Origin: Helichrysum umbraculigerum
Lineage: Eukaryota; Streptophyta; Magnoliopsida; Asterales; Asteraceae
Direction of reading: 5' to 3'
Assembly: GCA_949592205.1 (NCBI GenBank)
Contig: CATIUR010000006.1
Span: forward strand, 6,147,001-6,211,000
DNA: 64,000 nucleotides
The notes below the pieces were generated by a model that had not been told where the DNA came from, searched no databases, and was given only the letters and a program-made list of their open reading frames with translations. Position numbers and translations under genes: made by a program. Shown one piece after another: positions 1 to 9,055 of this stretch; the stretch's first letter is position 1; the number at the start of each line of letters is the position of its first letter.

Positions 1-422
1 TATTACCCGTAAATAATTGCGAGTAGAATAACACTTGTATTTCGCCAAATAATATCCCAAGTATTACAAATGCTAGCTTCTACGAACTAAATTACATAAC
101 TCTCTAAGCGACGGATTCTCCCCCTAATCTTCCCCATAGTTTCTAGAGAGAGAAACTAGATAGAGAGACTAGAGAGAGAACCTAGAGAGAGAGACTAAAA
201 CTAAAAAATAAAAAAGTAAATAAAATCTAGAGAGAGAGAGTAGTGAGAGAGTGAAGTGTGAATGAGAATTGATATTGAAAATGGGAGGTGAAGCCTCATA
301 TATATAGGAAACGCGCAGCCGTATTCTTCAACCGTATTCTAACCTCCAAATGCACAACCGTATCACACAGCAGTATAAAAATGTCATTTTTATTGCCTGA
401 ACATGAAATACAGTTGGTTTTT
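1..422. other. Non-genic flank with GA-rich tract and TATA-like site
   Basis: No gene is recognised. A GA-rich low-complexity tract runs through about 140-262. Read on the minus strand, the order is palindromic array (598 to 423), then a TATA-like run at 297-308, then a CT-rich leader. That order resembles the promoter part of an LTR on the minus strand, but neither end of such an LTR is visible, so this is only a suggestion. Short open frames here look like chance products of the repeats. Confidence 0.4.
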
Positions 423-598
423 GCCATATACGGGTGGACTGGAGCAAATACGGGTGGGCGCCAACCGTATACGGCTGGACTCGGCCATATACGGCTGGGA
501 ACAGGCCGTATACGGTCTACACAGGCCATATACGGTCTGTGTCCAGCCGTATATGGTCTGGTCCAGCCGTATACGGTCTGTGTCCAGCCGTATTCAGT
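423..598. repeat. About 21-bp tandem array with palindromic core
   Basis: Roughly nine imperfect units repeat every 20-22 bp. The core is the perfect palindrome CCGTATACGG (for example at 465-474) or one-base variants such as CCATATACGG, separated by GGTCTGTGTCCAG-like linkers. The period is close to two helical turns. Three frames stay open across it simply because the unit lacks stops, so the open frames are not evidence for protein. Confidence 0.85.
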
Positions 599-960
599 CC
601 GTTGGTTCTCCGTTTCTTCGATTTGGCGTAACTTCTTCGTCGTTTATCCGTTTTGAGTGATTCTCACGCTCATGGTTTCGTAATTTCCTAGCGAAGAAAA
701 TGACATAAGTTAGAGGTCATAATTCCAAGTATAGCTTAAATTGTGCTTAAATGCGTGAACAGAAGATTCGTTGATCGTTTGTGCTCTATTTTACTCGTTT
801 TTAGGTCTTTTTAGTTGATTCTTGAAGCATCGTCTATATTTTGGCCATCATTATGAAATTTAGTATAAAAATGTATATTTCAAATGTTTTCATTCATAAT
901 TGGGCTAAAAAGGTGAGATAATAGCACACAAAAACTTGACTTTTTGCGTGTTATCACCCT
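599..960. other. Unassigned AT-rich spacer
   Basis: I see no open frame of credible coding character, no LTR end and no repeat beyond short homopolymers. It lies between the palindromic array and the telomere-like tract and may be decayed mobile-element sequence. Confidence 0.5.
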
Positions 961-968
961 ACTAAACC

Positions 969-999
<31 letters not shown>

Positions 1000-1005
1000 T
1001 TAACC
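961..1005. repeat. Interstitial telomere-like repeat
   Basis: The tract reads as repeated CCCTAA and CCCTAAA units, about six in a row, ending in a degenerate ACCTTAACC. Plant telomeres are normally built from TTTAGGG (CCCTAAA on this strand). Here six-base units are interleaved with seven-base units. It directly abuts the outer edge of the foldback repeat. Confidence 0.8.
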
Positions 1006-1011
1006 ACAAAT

Positions 1012-1775
1012 TAAATGTATAACCAATCACTAACACATGTGTTACTAATTTGTAAGAGCCACCAAAAAATGGAAGAAAAAAAAAGTTTTCGAAATTATGT
1101 CTTGAGGGACGGCAAATCGAAGAGGAGAAAATGCTAAATTTTATGGTGCAATTTTCATGATTTTTCGACTTACCGTTTGTGAGATATTTAATTTTTAAAA
1201 ATATGGAGGAGAGAGAATAAAGTGACACATGGCAGAAATATGTTAGTTCCCCCATTCTCGCTCAAAGTTGGTGTACTCATTTGAACCTTACTCTATGTTA
1301 AATTCATTATTTAGATTGTTATAAATGTTTATGTACGTGGTTGACTAGAAAAAACCATAATTAATTTTTGAAAGTAAGGTTCAAATGAGTATAACGACAT
1401 TGGATGAGAATTAGAGAACCAATAAGAATGCACCACGTGTTATAAAAATTCACTTTCCTCCACGTTTTTTAAAGAATAATTATCTCATAAATGGTAAGTC
1501 AAAAAATTATAAAAGTAGCACCATAAAAATCAGTGTTTTTTCCTCTTCGATTAGAGATCTCACAAGGTATACTTTCGATGATTTTTTATGGGACTTACAA
1601 ATTGTACAATATTAGTATCACATGTGTTACTAGCTGGTATCACATGTGTTACTCGCTGGTAACACATGTCTTAGTAGTTGGTAACACATGTGTTAGTTGT
1701 TTTCAATACCCACCAAAGAAACAGAAAAAAAAGTTCATCGAATGTATATCTTGTGATATCTCTAATCGAATGTTA
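1012..1775. repeat. Foldback (inverted-repeat) element with extra partial copy
   Basis: A left arm at about 1012-1290 is repeated in inverse orientation at about 1370-1650, with a loop of roughly 80 bp. Matching landmarks are the inverted pair GACTTACCGTTTGTGAG / CTCATAAATGGTAAGTC and the outer segment GTACTCATTTGAACCTTAC paired with GTAAGGTTCAAATGAGTA. Around 1615-1695 there are four tandem copies of a unit containing ACACATGTGT. A third, partial copy of the left arm follows in direct orientation at about 1660-1775. This fits a foldback or MITE-like element; no transposase is present. Arms are diverged, so it is not recent. Confidence 0.65.
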
Positions 1776-1892
1776 TTGTCTATTATCAGTTGATACATCA
1801 CGTCTCGACATTTCCCCATGTATACATAATTGTGATTATCGTATTATTCGCTCAAAAATCTCACATGTCCTTTACATTGTTATTAAAGGAAC

Positions 1893-2640
1893 ATGCCTCC
1901 GAGACGACAATCATTCAGTGAAGCAGAAATCTCCCAACTCATTGCTCAGGGAGTAACTCAAGCCCTAGCTGCTCATCAACCAAGATCTGGCAGCGATGGC
2001 ACAGTTAAACCCTGCACTTACAAGGACTTCATAAATTGCAAACCACTGAACTTCTCTGGCATCGAAGGAGCCATCGGGTTGATACGGTGGATCGAGAAGA
2101 TGGAATCTGTCTTCCGCCTCTGCAACTGCACCGAAGAGTGCAAAGTCAAATACGCCACAAGTACCCTCTCAGACAGTGCGCTCACATGGTGAAACACGTA
2201 CGCACAAACCGTGAGTATCGAAACCGCTTACCAACTCCCTTGGGAAGACCTCAAGAAAATGATGAGGGACGAGTACTGCCCTCGAGAAGAGCTGCAACAA
2301 TTGGAGGTCGAATTCTGGCACCTCACCGTCGAGGTAAACAACATCGCATCATACACCACTCGTTTCCACCAACTTGCACTTCTCTGCCCATCTATGGTAG
2401 ACCCTTAAATTAAATGCATCGAAAGATATGTCTGGGGACTCCCCCCACAAATTCAGGGCATGGTCACTGCTTCGAGCCCCGGCACTATCCAGAGTGTAGT
2501 TCGCATGGCTCACAGCTTAATGGCCCAAGTAGTCCGACGTGAAAACTCTACCACTAGAACTAATAAGAGGGGACAAAATGAAGATTTCGGCAATGATAAC
2601 CAGTACCTACAACCAGCGAAAAGGCAGGAAACAACTAAGG
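1893..2640 (+). pseudogene. gag: Gypsy (Tekay-like) gag fragment, truncated by G1
   Basis: The frame opening at 1893 (MPPRRQSFSEAEIS...) matches the N-terminal and capsid-like part of a Ty3/Gypsy gag, with the typical stretch KPCTYKDFINCKPLNF followed by GAIGLIRWIEKME. It is closely parallel to the T2 gag in this window. The frame is broken by in-frame stops at 2190-2192 (TGA, where T2 has Trp) and 2406-2408 (TAA), but there is no frameshift. It ends abruptly at 2640 where the G1 LTR begins, before any zinc knuckle. No LTR or primer-binding site is recognised upstream, so this is the oldest layer of the stack. Its other half should lie to the right of this window. Confidence 0.8.
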
Positions 2641-2878
2641 TGTCGCACCCTCAAATTCGGTAATTACAGTTTATCAGATAATTGCGGAAGCATTAGATCG
2701 AGTGGGGGCGCCGACGTCAACGTTGGACATTCATACATATCAGAGCATATGATTATCGCAGAACATAAATATATTAAGATGCCAAAGTAAATTGTTTACA
2801 AAGGTTTACGATTCATCGAATCGTATAAGTAGAAATATAGTTAAAATTATACAAAAGTGGATTTCGTAAATATGACTA

Positions 2879-3630
2879 ATAACTAAATAACTTCCAATAG
2901 ATAAGGTTCAACGGATAACATAATCATCTTCAATCATATAACTTAATAAACATGCAATTAAAATCGTTCAACAATCATTATCCAAGATTTATCACTACAC
3001 AACTACTAAAATATTCAATTCATCATTAAATATTGCAAAAACATATTATCAACTTCAAAAACGTCATGTAATTGAAATAAACAAAGTAATTACAAACCGA
3101 AAAGACAAATAACAAAAAGATAAAGCAAATTAGCCTCAACCTTAACTCCTTGTGCCTCCAAAATAACCCTAAAGTTCGTAAATAAATCGAAATAAACGTC
3201 TGGAAAAACCCTTAGTCGAAATCCCAGCTGATTCCCCGTTTTAGGGTTAAAAATCGCGTTTTATACTATTCTGTAAAGTTGATCCATACAGCCTATGGAA
3301 ATTCCATACGGCGTATGGATTGAAAACAAGCCCGGCCCAGCTCTGCGTTACTTGGGCCTCCACCGCCTCATTCCATACGGCGTATGGAATAGAATTCCAG
3401 CCGATTTTCACTTTTCTTCTTTTAATCCTTTGGCTTTATTCAATTCTTCAAATATGCCTCATTCAACGCATTTATTGACTGTTTTCCGTCCTTTTCTCCA
3501 ATAAGCTTAATTTCCACTCCTAATTGCAAATATGAACGAAATAAGTACCAAAACTTAATTAATTGCAATAATAACATTCAAGAAAAGGGGTAAAATACTA
3601 CTTAAATATAGTATTTATATGCGTTCATCA
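2879..3630 (-). mobile_element. Athila-related solo LTR or LTR fragment
   Basis: This segment is absent from the right G1 LTR, where the sequence runs straight through, and it is flanked by the repeat atgacta on both sides (2872-2878 and 3631-3637). On the minus strand it begins TGATGAACGC like the A1 LTRs. It carries the same CCATACGGCGTATGG dyad (3304-3318 and 3373-3387). It is about half the length of the A1 LTR and its other end lacks the expected CA, so it is either a solo LTR of a shorter sister family or a truncated copy. Confidence 0.65.
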
Positions 3631-3944
3631 ATGACTAAAACATATTAGTTATACAAAAGAAATCCCATTTGGTTTACAAAAGGTGGCATCCTAACTTCGT
3701 CGTAGGTTGCCCAGTTCCAAAAGGTGTGAATGCTTTCTGGTGCAGCTAATTCCCTGAAAAACATAGTAAAAAGTCAACATGGTTGTTGAGTGAATTCACA
3801 GGTTTTACAAGTATAGTTCATTTTACCAAGTAGTTTATAAATTCTTGACACAAAAGTCAAATAGTGTTTACATTAAAATATTTTCCAAATATATGTTTAG
3901 TTGTGATGTCACCCAAAATACATGTTTAAAATATATTGCTGGTT

Positions 3945-4165
3945 GTTCTCCAACGAGTTCCAAATTAGTGCCGGTCGTTCTCCGACAAGTTCACAAGTTG
4001 GCACCGGTCGTTCTCCGGCGAGTTCACAAGTTAGCACCGGTCGTTCTCCGGCGAGTTTACAAGTTAGCACCGGTCGTTCTCCGGCGAGTTCACAAATTAT
4101 CACCGGTCGTTCTCCGGCGAGTTCACAAATTAGCACCGGTCGTTCTCTGGCGAGTTCACAAGTTA
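3945..4165. repeat. 33-bp tandem array in G1 left LTR, seven units
   Basis: Seven units start at 3945, 3977, 4010, 4043, 4076, 4109 and 4142. Each contains GTTCTCCGGCGAGTTCACAA followed by a TTAGCACCGGTC-like stretch, so CCGG boxes bracket the GTTCTC core. Units differ by one to three bases. The matching array in the right LTR has six units. Because 33 is divisible by three, all frames show 11-residue protein repeats, which I regard as accidental. This is not a CRISPR array: there are no spacers. Confidence 0.9.
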
Positions 4166-4906
4166 TTTTACACATTTGTAATAGTTTATAGTATGAAAAC
4201 ACAATTTCATAAATATGTTGTTTGTACAAAGCCTAAAGCATTAATAAGCAGTTGTAATGGTATGAACACAATCATAACAATTTGTATAAAAGCGTGAAAA
4301 CAATTATATACTAGTTGCACGTGTAGCAAAGGAGTTGGCTATGTTTTTCACCCCTATTTGAAAAGCAGTAAAAACAGTAAAAAGGTAGGGGCTATGAACT
4401 CACCTGTGGGCGCTAGCGTGCTTAATGCAAATGTACTTCTAGTTTGTAATCTCCTAACGTCCTAAACGTATGAGATTATAAGTTTAAGTAAGTGGATGTC
4501 CTAGTTGACCATCCATGCTAGTGTTCACTCAACTAGATATGTCCAAACGATTAGTTGTTTGTTTGTGTTTTAAAAATTGTATACGACACGTTGGTGAGTT
4601 TTCGTAATAATAATTTCAAAGTATTATTATTAAGTTACATGATTATATTCGAAAGTATAAGAATTTTCGAAAGCAAGAATGTATATTTATATGTATATAT
4701 GTCCGAATGTATTTCTAAGTTCGAAAGTGTATCCGAATGTTCGTCTAAGTCCGAAAGTGTGTTTTGGTCCGAAAGTATTCATCTGAAAGTATAAAATCCG
4801 AAACTAATGGCCCAAAATGGTATTTTTCCGAACGTCAACTCCGAAAGTTGACTTTCGGAGTCAAAAATCCGAAAGTCTCTTCCCAATCTGAAAGTCAAAG
4901 GTCAAA

Positions 4907-5367
4907 TGTTGGTGCATTTTGTGTGTCAGTCAGTTGGTCAAACTATTGTAATTGTCAAAGTCAATTAGTCTGCGTATGTAAGTGTTTAGTGTGTATATTC
5001 GAGTCTGTAAACGAAATGTAATTATAGAATATACATAGAATGGTGACATTGTAATTGGGTCTGCGACGTTGGGTCAGACGTCGCAAGGGTCTGGGCCTGC
5101 GACATTGAGCCCAATGTCGCAGGGTCCATTAGTCGTGAGTATAAATAGCGAGTTATAAGTTAGTTTTAGGGTTGGACGAATTAGAGAGAGTGGTGCGTTT
5201 TTGTGGTGAGAGAGACAGAGAAAACGAGTGTTTGTATCTGTAATCGTTATATTATCAATTGTTAATATATACAAGATTATAGAGAAATCGTGTGTTTGTG
5301 AATCGATTATTGGTTGTTTGTTATTGTTTATACGATCCGATCAGATCCTACGCGTAAGGGACTAACA
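4907..5367 (+). repeat. D1 5' LTR
   Basis: It starts TGTTGGTGCA and ends ACTAACA immediately before the primer site. Upstream of the TATA box it carries two perfect dyads: TGCGACGT / ACGTCGCA (5062-5085) and CTGCGACATTG / CAATGTCGCAG (5097-5122). A GA-rich stretch (about 5183-5224) probably lies in the transcribed leader. Confidence 0.95.
5140..5147 (+). promoter_or_regulatory. TATA box of D1 5' LTR
   Basis: TATAAATA lies about 18 bp downstream of the second dyad and is repeated in the 3' LTR at 10393-10400. The position within a short Copia LTR fits the U3 promoter. Confidence 0.75.
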
Positions 5368-6135
5368 ACTGGTATCAGAGCCATAGAATCAAGGATTCGT
5401 TGGTTTCGGATCGTTATTTTAGATGTTTTCGATTGATTCGTGAAGATTTAATTGATTAATCTGTGTTTCTGGGTTAGTTTGCTTGAAGATTTCGTTTTCT
5501 GAAGAGTTTTTCTGGGTTTGTTCGTCGTTCGGTTTTCGAAATTCGTTAGGGTTTCGAAAATTTTCGATTTTATGGTTTTGGAGCTGCTCAGTCGCGTTTT
5601 TGCGACGTTAGCTGCGACGTCGCTAAGTTCTGCGACATTAGCTGCGACGTCACCTGCGACGTAGCCTGCGACGTTATTAATTTTGACCTTGACTGGTCTT
5701 TGCGACTTCCTTAGCGACGTCGTTATTTTGACCTTAAGTGGTTACTGCGACGTAGGTTGCGACGTCGCTAGCTTCTGCGACGTTGAGTGCGACGTCACGT
5801 ACCTGCTAGATTCGTAGTAAAAAAAAAAAAAGCGTGAATTTTTTGGCGGGAAATCTCTGAAAATTTTTGCATTTCCAAAATTTTTCCTTAGCCTTACAAC
5901 TGTTCAATTTTAGGCTGGAAAAAGCTTCATTTTACCCGGCCAATTTTTGACGTTTTCGGACGAAATTTTGGCGGGAAAAACGCGAAAAATTTTGTAATTT
6001 CAAATTTTGTTTATAAGCTTAAAATAGTTTCGCTGTTCTCGGATATTTTTTGACGTTTTCGGACGAAAAGTTTCGCTGTTCTCGGATATTTTTTTAAAAA
6101 TTTTTGAAATCCGATTTTGAAGGGAAAATTCGTAA
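5368..6135 (+). repeat. D1 leader with TGCGACGT tandem motifs
   Basis: About 770 bp of untranslated leader. Between about 5588 and 5812 the word TGCGAC followed by GT or AT recurs about ten times, in varied spacing, echoing the arms of the LTR dyads. A second short duplication (about 6023-6095) repeats the phrase TTTCGCTGTTCTCGGATATT around a GACGTTTTCGGACGAAA core. The rest is T-rich without a gene. Confidence 0.75.
5370..5382 (+). other. D1 primer-binding site (initiator tRNA-Met)
   Basis: TGGTATCAGAGCC begins two bases after the LTR end. This is the standard plant retrotransposon site complementary to the 3' end of initiator methionine tRNA and primes minus-strand DNA synthesis. Confidence 0.9.
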
Positions 6136-8454
6136 ATGGCTTTTGGTAACAAAGTGCCTCATTCTACATCCTTGTTCTATAGTGATTTTGCTAATTGGAA
6201 GATTAAGGCATGCAAATTCTTTGAATACAAAGATCCAAATCTGTGGAATTGGTTTAACACCATTGATCGATATGAGCAACCAAGACTCGATGGAGTGCTT
6301 AAGTCAAGAGCACAAATGTCAATCAAGGAACGAGAAGAGTTTGATAAAGACAATAGAGCGTATGAGATGATTACCAAGTGCTTGCCAGAAGTTGTGATTA
6401 ATAAATTTAAAGATCAAGCAACTTCTATAGGTTTATGGGATGCTCTTATAGCGGCTTACGATCAAAAGGAAAAGCAGTCAGAGGCTAATATTCAAATTCC
6501 TAGTCTAAATGATACTTCCAGATCTACTTCCAACTTAGCAGCATCTACTTCTACTAGCACTTCATATGCTTCCTATACTTCTCATACAGCTCATACAGCT
6601 CCTTCAAAGGCTACTGAGGACCATGCTAAAATCTTTACAGCTTTCCTCAATTCTTATGAGAATTTTCTTTCCAAGAAGGCTAGTACTCTACAGCTTACTG
6701 AAGAAGACTTTGAACAGATTGATTCTGATGATCTCGAGCAGATGGACATCAAATGGAGCATGGCCATGATAACCCAAAGAACCAAGAAGTTTCTCCAGAG
6801 AACGGGTCGAAAAGACCTGGATGATGATGGTGATACAGGTCTTGGTTTTAATAAAAGCAAGGTGAAATGCAAAATTTGTCAGATTCATGGACACTTTGCT
6901 AAGGAATGTGTGGAGAATAAATATCCATCATCTGGTTTCACCACACCTTCAACCCCCAACAATGCAGAAAACAGCAAAACATCACAGGCTATGGTGGTGT
7001 TTAATCAAGGAATGTTTGATTGGAGTGCGCTTCAAGGAAAGATTCAACACCGTGCGCTTTTGGCAAAGATACATGAGGTAAAAACAAAATCTGAAGAACC
7101 TTTTACATGTATCTCCTGTATTAAATTGGACGCTTCTTTAAAATGTTTTCAAATAGACTATGTAAACTTAAGAGAAAAGGTCGAGAAACTTACTGAGTCA
7201 AATAAGCTTCTAAAAGCTAATGAAAAACTTTATGATAAGCAGATTGAAGCTTATAAGTTAGATACTCAGACTTTTAAAGCAAAAGTTTTTAGTCAACAAG
7301 ATGCAATTAAAAGTTATTTAACAGAAATTGATTTGTTGAATAAAGAACTTTCTGAGCTAAAGTCTGAGTCTGACAATTTTAAAAAGGGGATCACAAGTTT
7401 CTCGAACTCTCAAAAGATCTTCGATGAAATCGTTGACAAGCAGAGGACAGATAAAAGTAAGGCCGGAATAGGGTATAACTCAGTTCCACCTCCTACTAAT
7501 CACTATCCTCTGCCTGTTAAGGAAGGCACCGAAGAACTTGTGGCTGACTACTCATCATGGCCAGCTACAAAGTCTAAAGAAGCTACATCCAATCCCAAAA
7601 GGCAGGCAAAGGAGAAAACTAAACGGACAGAGTATCCCTTGCCTACTTTTGTTAAGTCTGATAGTACACCTCTAGTTAGTGTAGAGGAGGGTGTTGAGAT
7701 AGAGGATCTACCGGAAGAGGCTGAAATCAAAGTTGAAAAAGTTAATATAAAGTCAGAAAATCATATACTTACCAATGAAACTGTAAAGGTTTCAAATACA
7801 AAGGGTAAAAACAAGGTTGAAAATGAATCCAAAAGGGTTCAACATCAAATGAAGGATTCAAATGTAAAATCTAAAAATGAACAACCTTCAACATCTACTT
7901 GCTCAACTTCAGAGGCTTCTACATCAACGTCTACACATAAGTGTTCACGTCCTGTAAATGCCTCATCATCTAAGCCTCCAACAGTTCATTCTCCACCTCA
8001 ACCTTTTGTGGGTAATCATTGGAATAGGTCATACATTGAACGACGTTCTTGTTTCCATTGTGGACAACAAGGACATATAATTAGGGATTGTCGGTTATTA
8101 TCTCCAGATAGGTTTGGTAGAGGGATGCCAAGAACTTCCTCCTTTAGGAATTCTTATTCAAAATCATTTTCTAGGCGTGCTTCGTATTCGCCTATATCAA
8201 GATATGCATCCTCTTCTCCAAAACCCGTGGCTAGAGTAAACAAAGTTGTGCCTAGTAAACCTCAAGTTCAACAGCACAACATTGTTGAAAACAACTCATC
8301 TGAACCTACAAAGGTTTGGAAACCCAAATCCACAAACAACACATCAATGAAATCCTCTGAGTTTTTAAAATATCATAAACTCATTGATGTGATGGTTATG
8401 GATGACCATGGACAACCGAAGTCTATCAAGGCTTGGGTGTCCCATAAGTACTAA
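6136..8454 (+). CDS. gag: D1 gag polyprotein, two CCHC knuckles, coiled coil
   Basis: The open frame is 772 codons with no interruption. Residues 1-130 resemble the Copia-type gag domain (UBN2 family: SDFANWKIKACKFFEYKDPN...). A first zinc knuckle, CKICQIHGHFAKEC, is at about 245-258. A long heptad-rich coiled coil follows at about 330-440, then a Lys/Ser/Thr-rich low-complexity stretch, then a second knuckle, CFHCGQQGHIIRDC, at about 639-652. The C-terminus ends in a segment of the kind that precedes the protease in complete Copia polyproteins, and the stop falls exactly there. Gag forms the virus-like particle and binds element RNA. Intactness and very similar LTRs suggest D1 supplies its own capsid and borrows enzymes from a relative. 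ATG 6136 is the first in frame; start choice is moderately sure. Confidence 0.9.
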   Translation: MAFGNKVPHSTSLFYSDFANWKIKACKFFEYKDPNLWNWFNTIDRYEQPRLDGVLKSRAQMSIKEREEFDKDNRAYEMITKCLPEVVINKFKDQATSIGLWDALIAAYDQKEKQSEANIQIPSLNDTSRSTSNLAASTSTSTSYASYTSHTAHTAPSKATEDHAKIFTAFLNSYENFLSKKASTLQLTEEDFEQIDSDDLEQMDIKWSMAMITQRTKKFLQRTGRKDLDDDGDTGLGFNKSKVKCKICQIHGHFAKECVENKYPSSGFTTPSTPNNAENSKTSQAMVVFNQGMFDWSALQGKIQHRALLAKIHEVKTKSEEPFTCISCIKLDASLKCFQIDYVNLREKVEKLTESNKLLKANEKLYDKQIEAYKLDTQTFKAKVFSQQDAIKSYLTEIDLLNKELSELKSESDNFKKGITSFSNSQKIFDEIVDKQRTDKSKAGIGYNSVPPPTNHYPLPVKEGTEELVADYSSWPATKSKEATSNPKRQAKEKTKRTEYPLPTFVKSDSTPLVSVEEGVEIEDLPEEAEIKVEKVNIKSENHILTNETVKVSNTKGKNKVENESKRVQHQMKDSNVKSKNEQPSTSTCSTSEASTSTSTHKCSRPVNASSSKPPTVHSPPQPFVGNHWNRSYIERRSCFHCGQQGHIIRDCRLLSPDRFGRGMPRTSSFRNSYSKSFSRRASYSPISRYASSSPKPVARVNKVVPSKPQVQQHNIVENNSSEPTKVWKPKSTNNTSMKSSEFLKYHKLIDVMVMDDHGQPKSIKAWVSHKY

Positions 8455-9055
8455 CGTTCAATTGTTTGTGGTGGTGCAGTCAGGTTTTTATTAGCTAATA
8501 TTTTTAGTGACTGCAACGATGTGAATATTTTTGGAAGATTGTTTTCAAAGTGCTCATGTGTGATGATTTTGATTGGATGGATGTGATTTTCGATGTTATG
8601 AGGTGGTAAAAGTGCTAAAAGGCATTTGACTTGACTTGATATGTGATTTTGATAATTATCTATTTTTTATTTGTTAGATATGCAACAGCCATTCTTTGTA
8701 CTTTTTAGTATCAAAGAAATGCAATGTTGCGAAATTTGTTAAAATTAAAAAACACAAAAATATATGTTTTAAGGTTTAAGGGGATTGCCTTTGACTTAGA
8801 ATTGCGAAAAGAATTTGTTGTTCAGGGGGAGTAATTTTAAAAGTTAAAAATTCTGATTACTTGGATCAGAAATGTGAACAGCAAGATTCTTAATTCTTGA
8901 AAAGATGTTAAATTGTGTGTCTGTAAACAACTTGGGAAATGATAGTACATCAGATGACATGCACAAAATGGAAATTTTAAGGTTTATCCTTGATGTATCA
9001 GTAGGTTTATCTAGCATACTTATTACAGTTTTTATGAAAATTATCTTCATCATAT
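8455..9055 (+). other. D1 post-gag noncoding region
   Basis: AT-rich, with no credible open frame. It holds a GGGGGAG box near 8825, one of several PPT-like boxes in D1. No trace of protease, integrase or reverse transcriptase was recognised, so the pol region was lost cleanly rather than decaying in place. Confidence 0.6.

Noticed and set aside
962..1255. Minus-strand frame ending in RVRVRV
   Set aside because: The end is a translation of the telomere-like tract and the rest lies in the foldback arm.
3945..4165. Possible CRISPR-like array
   Set aside because: Units are contiguous with no spacers, and the DNA is plant nuclear retrotransposon sequence.
3845..4297. 150-codon frame with 11-residue repeats over the 33-bp array
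   Set aside because: The unit length is divisible by three and free of stops in several frames on both strands, so open frames arise automatically.
5370..5382. tRNA gene fragments at the primer sites
   Set aside because: Only 12-18 bases match tRNA 3' ends, as expected of primer-binding sites; no cloverleaf is present.
6094..6894. Minus-strand frames overlapping D1 gag
   Set aside because: Shadow frames of the intact gag with no start context or domain.
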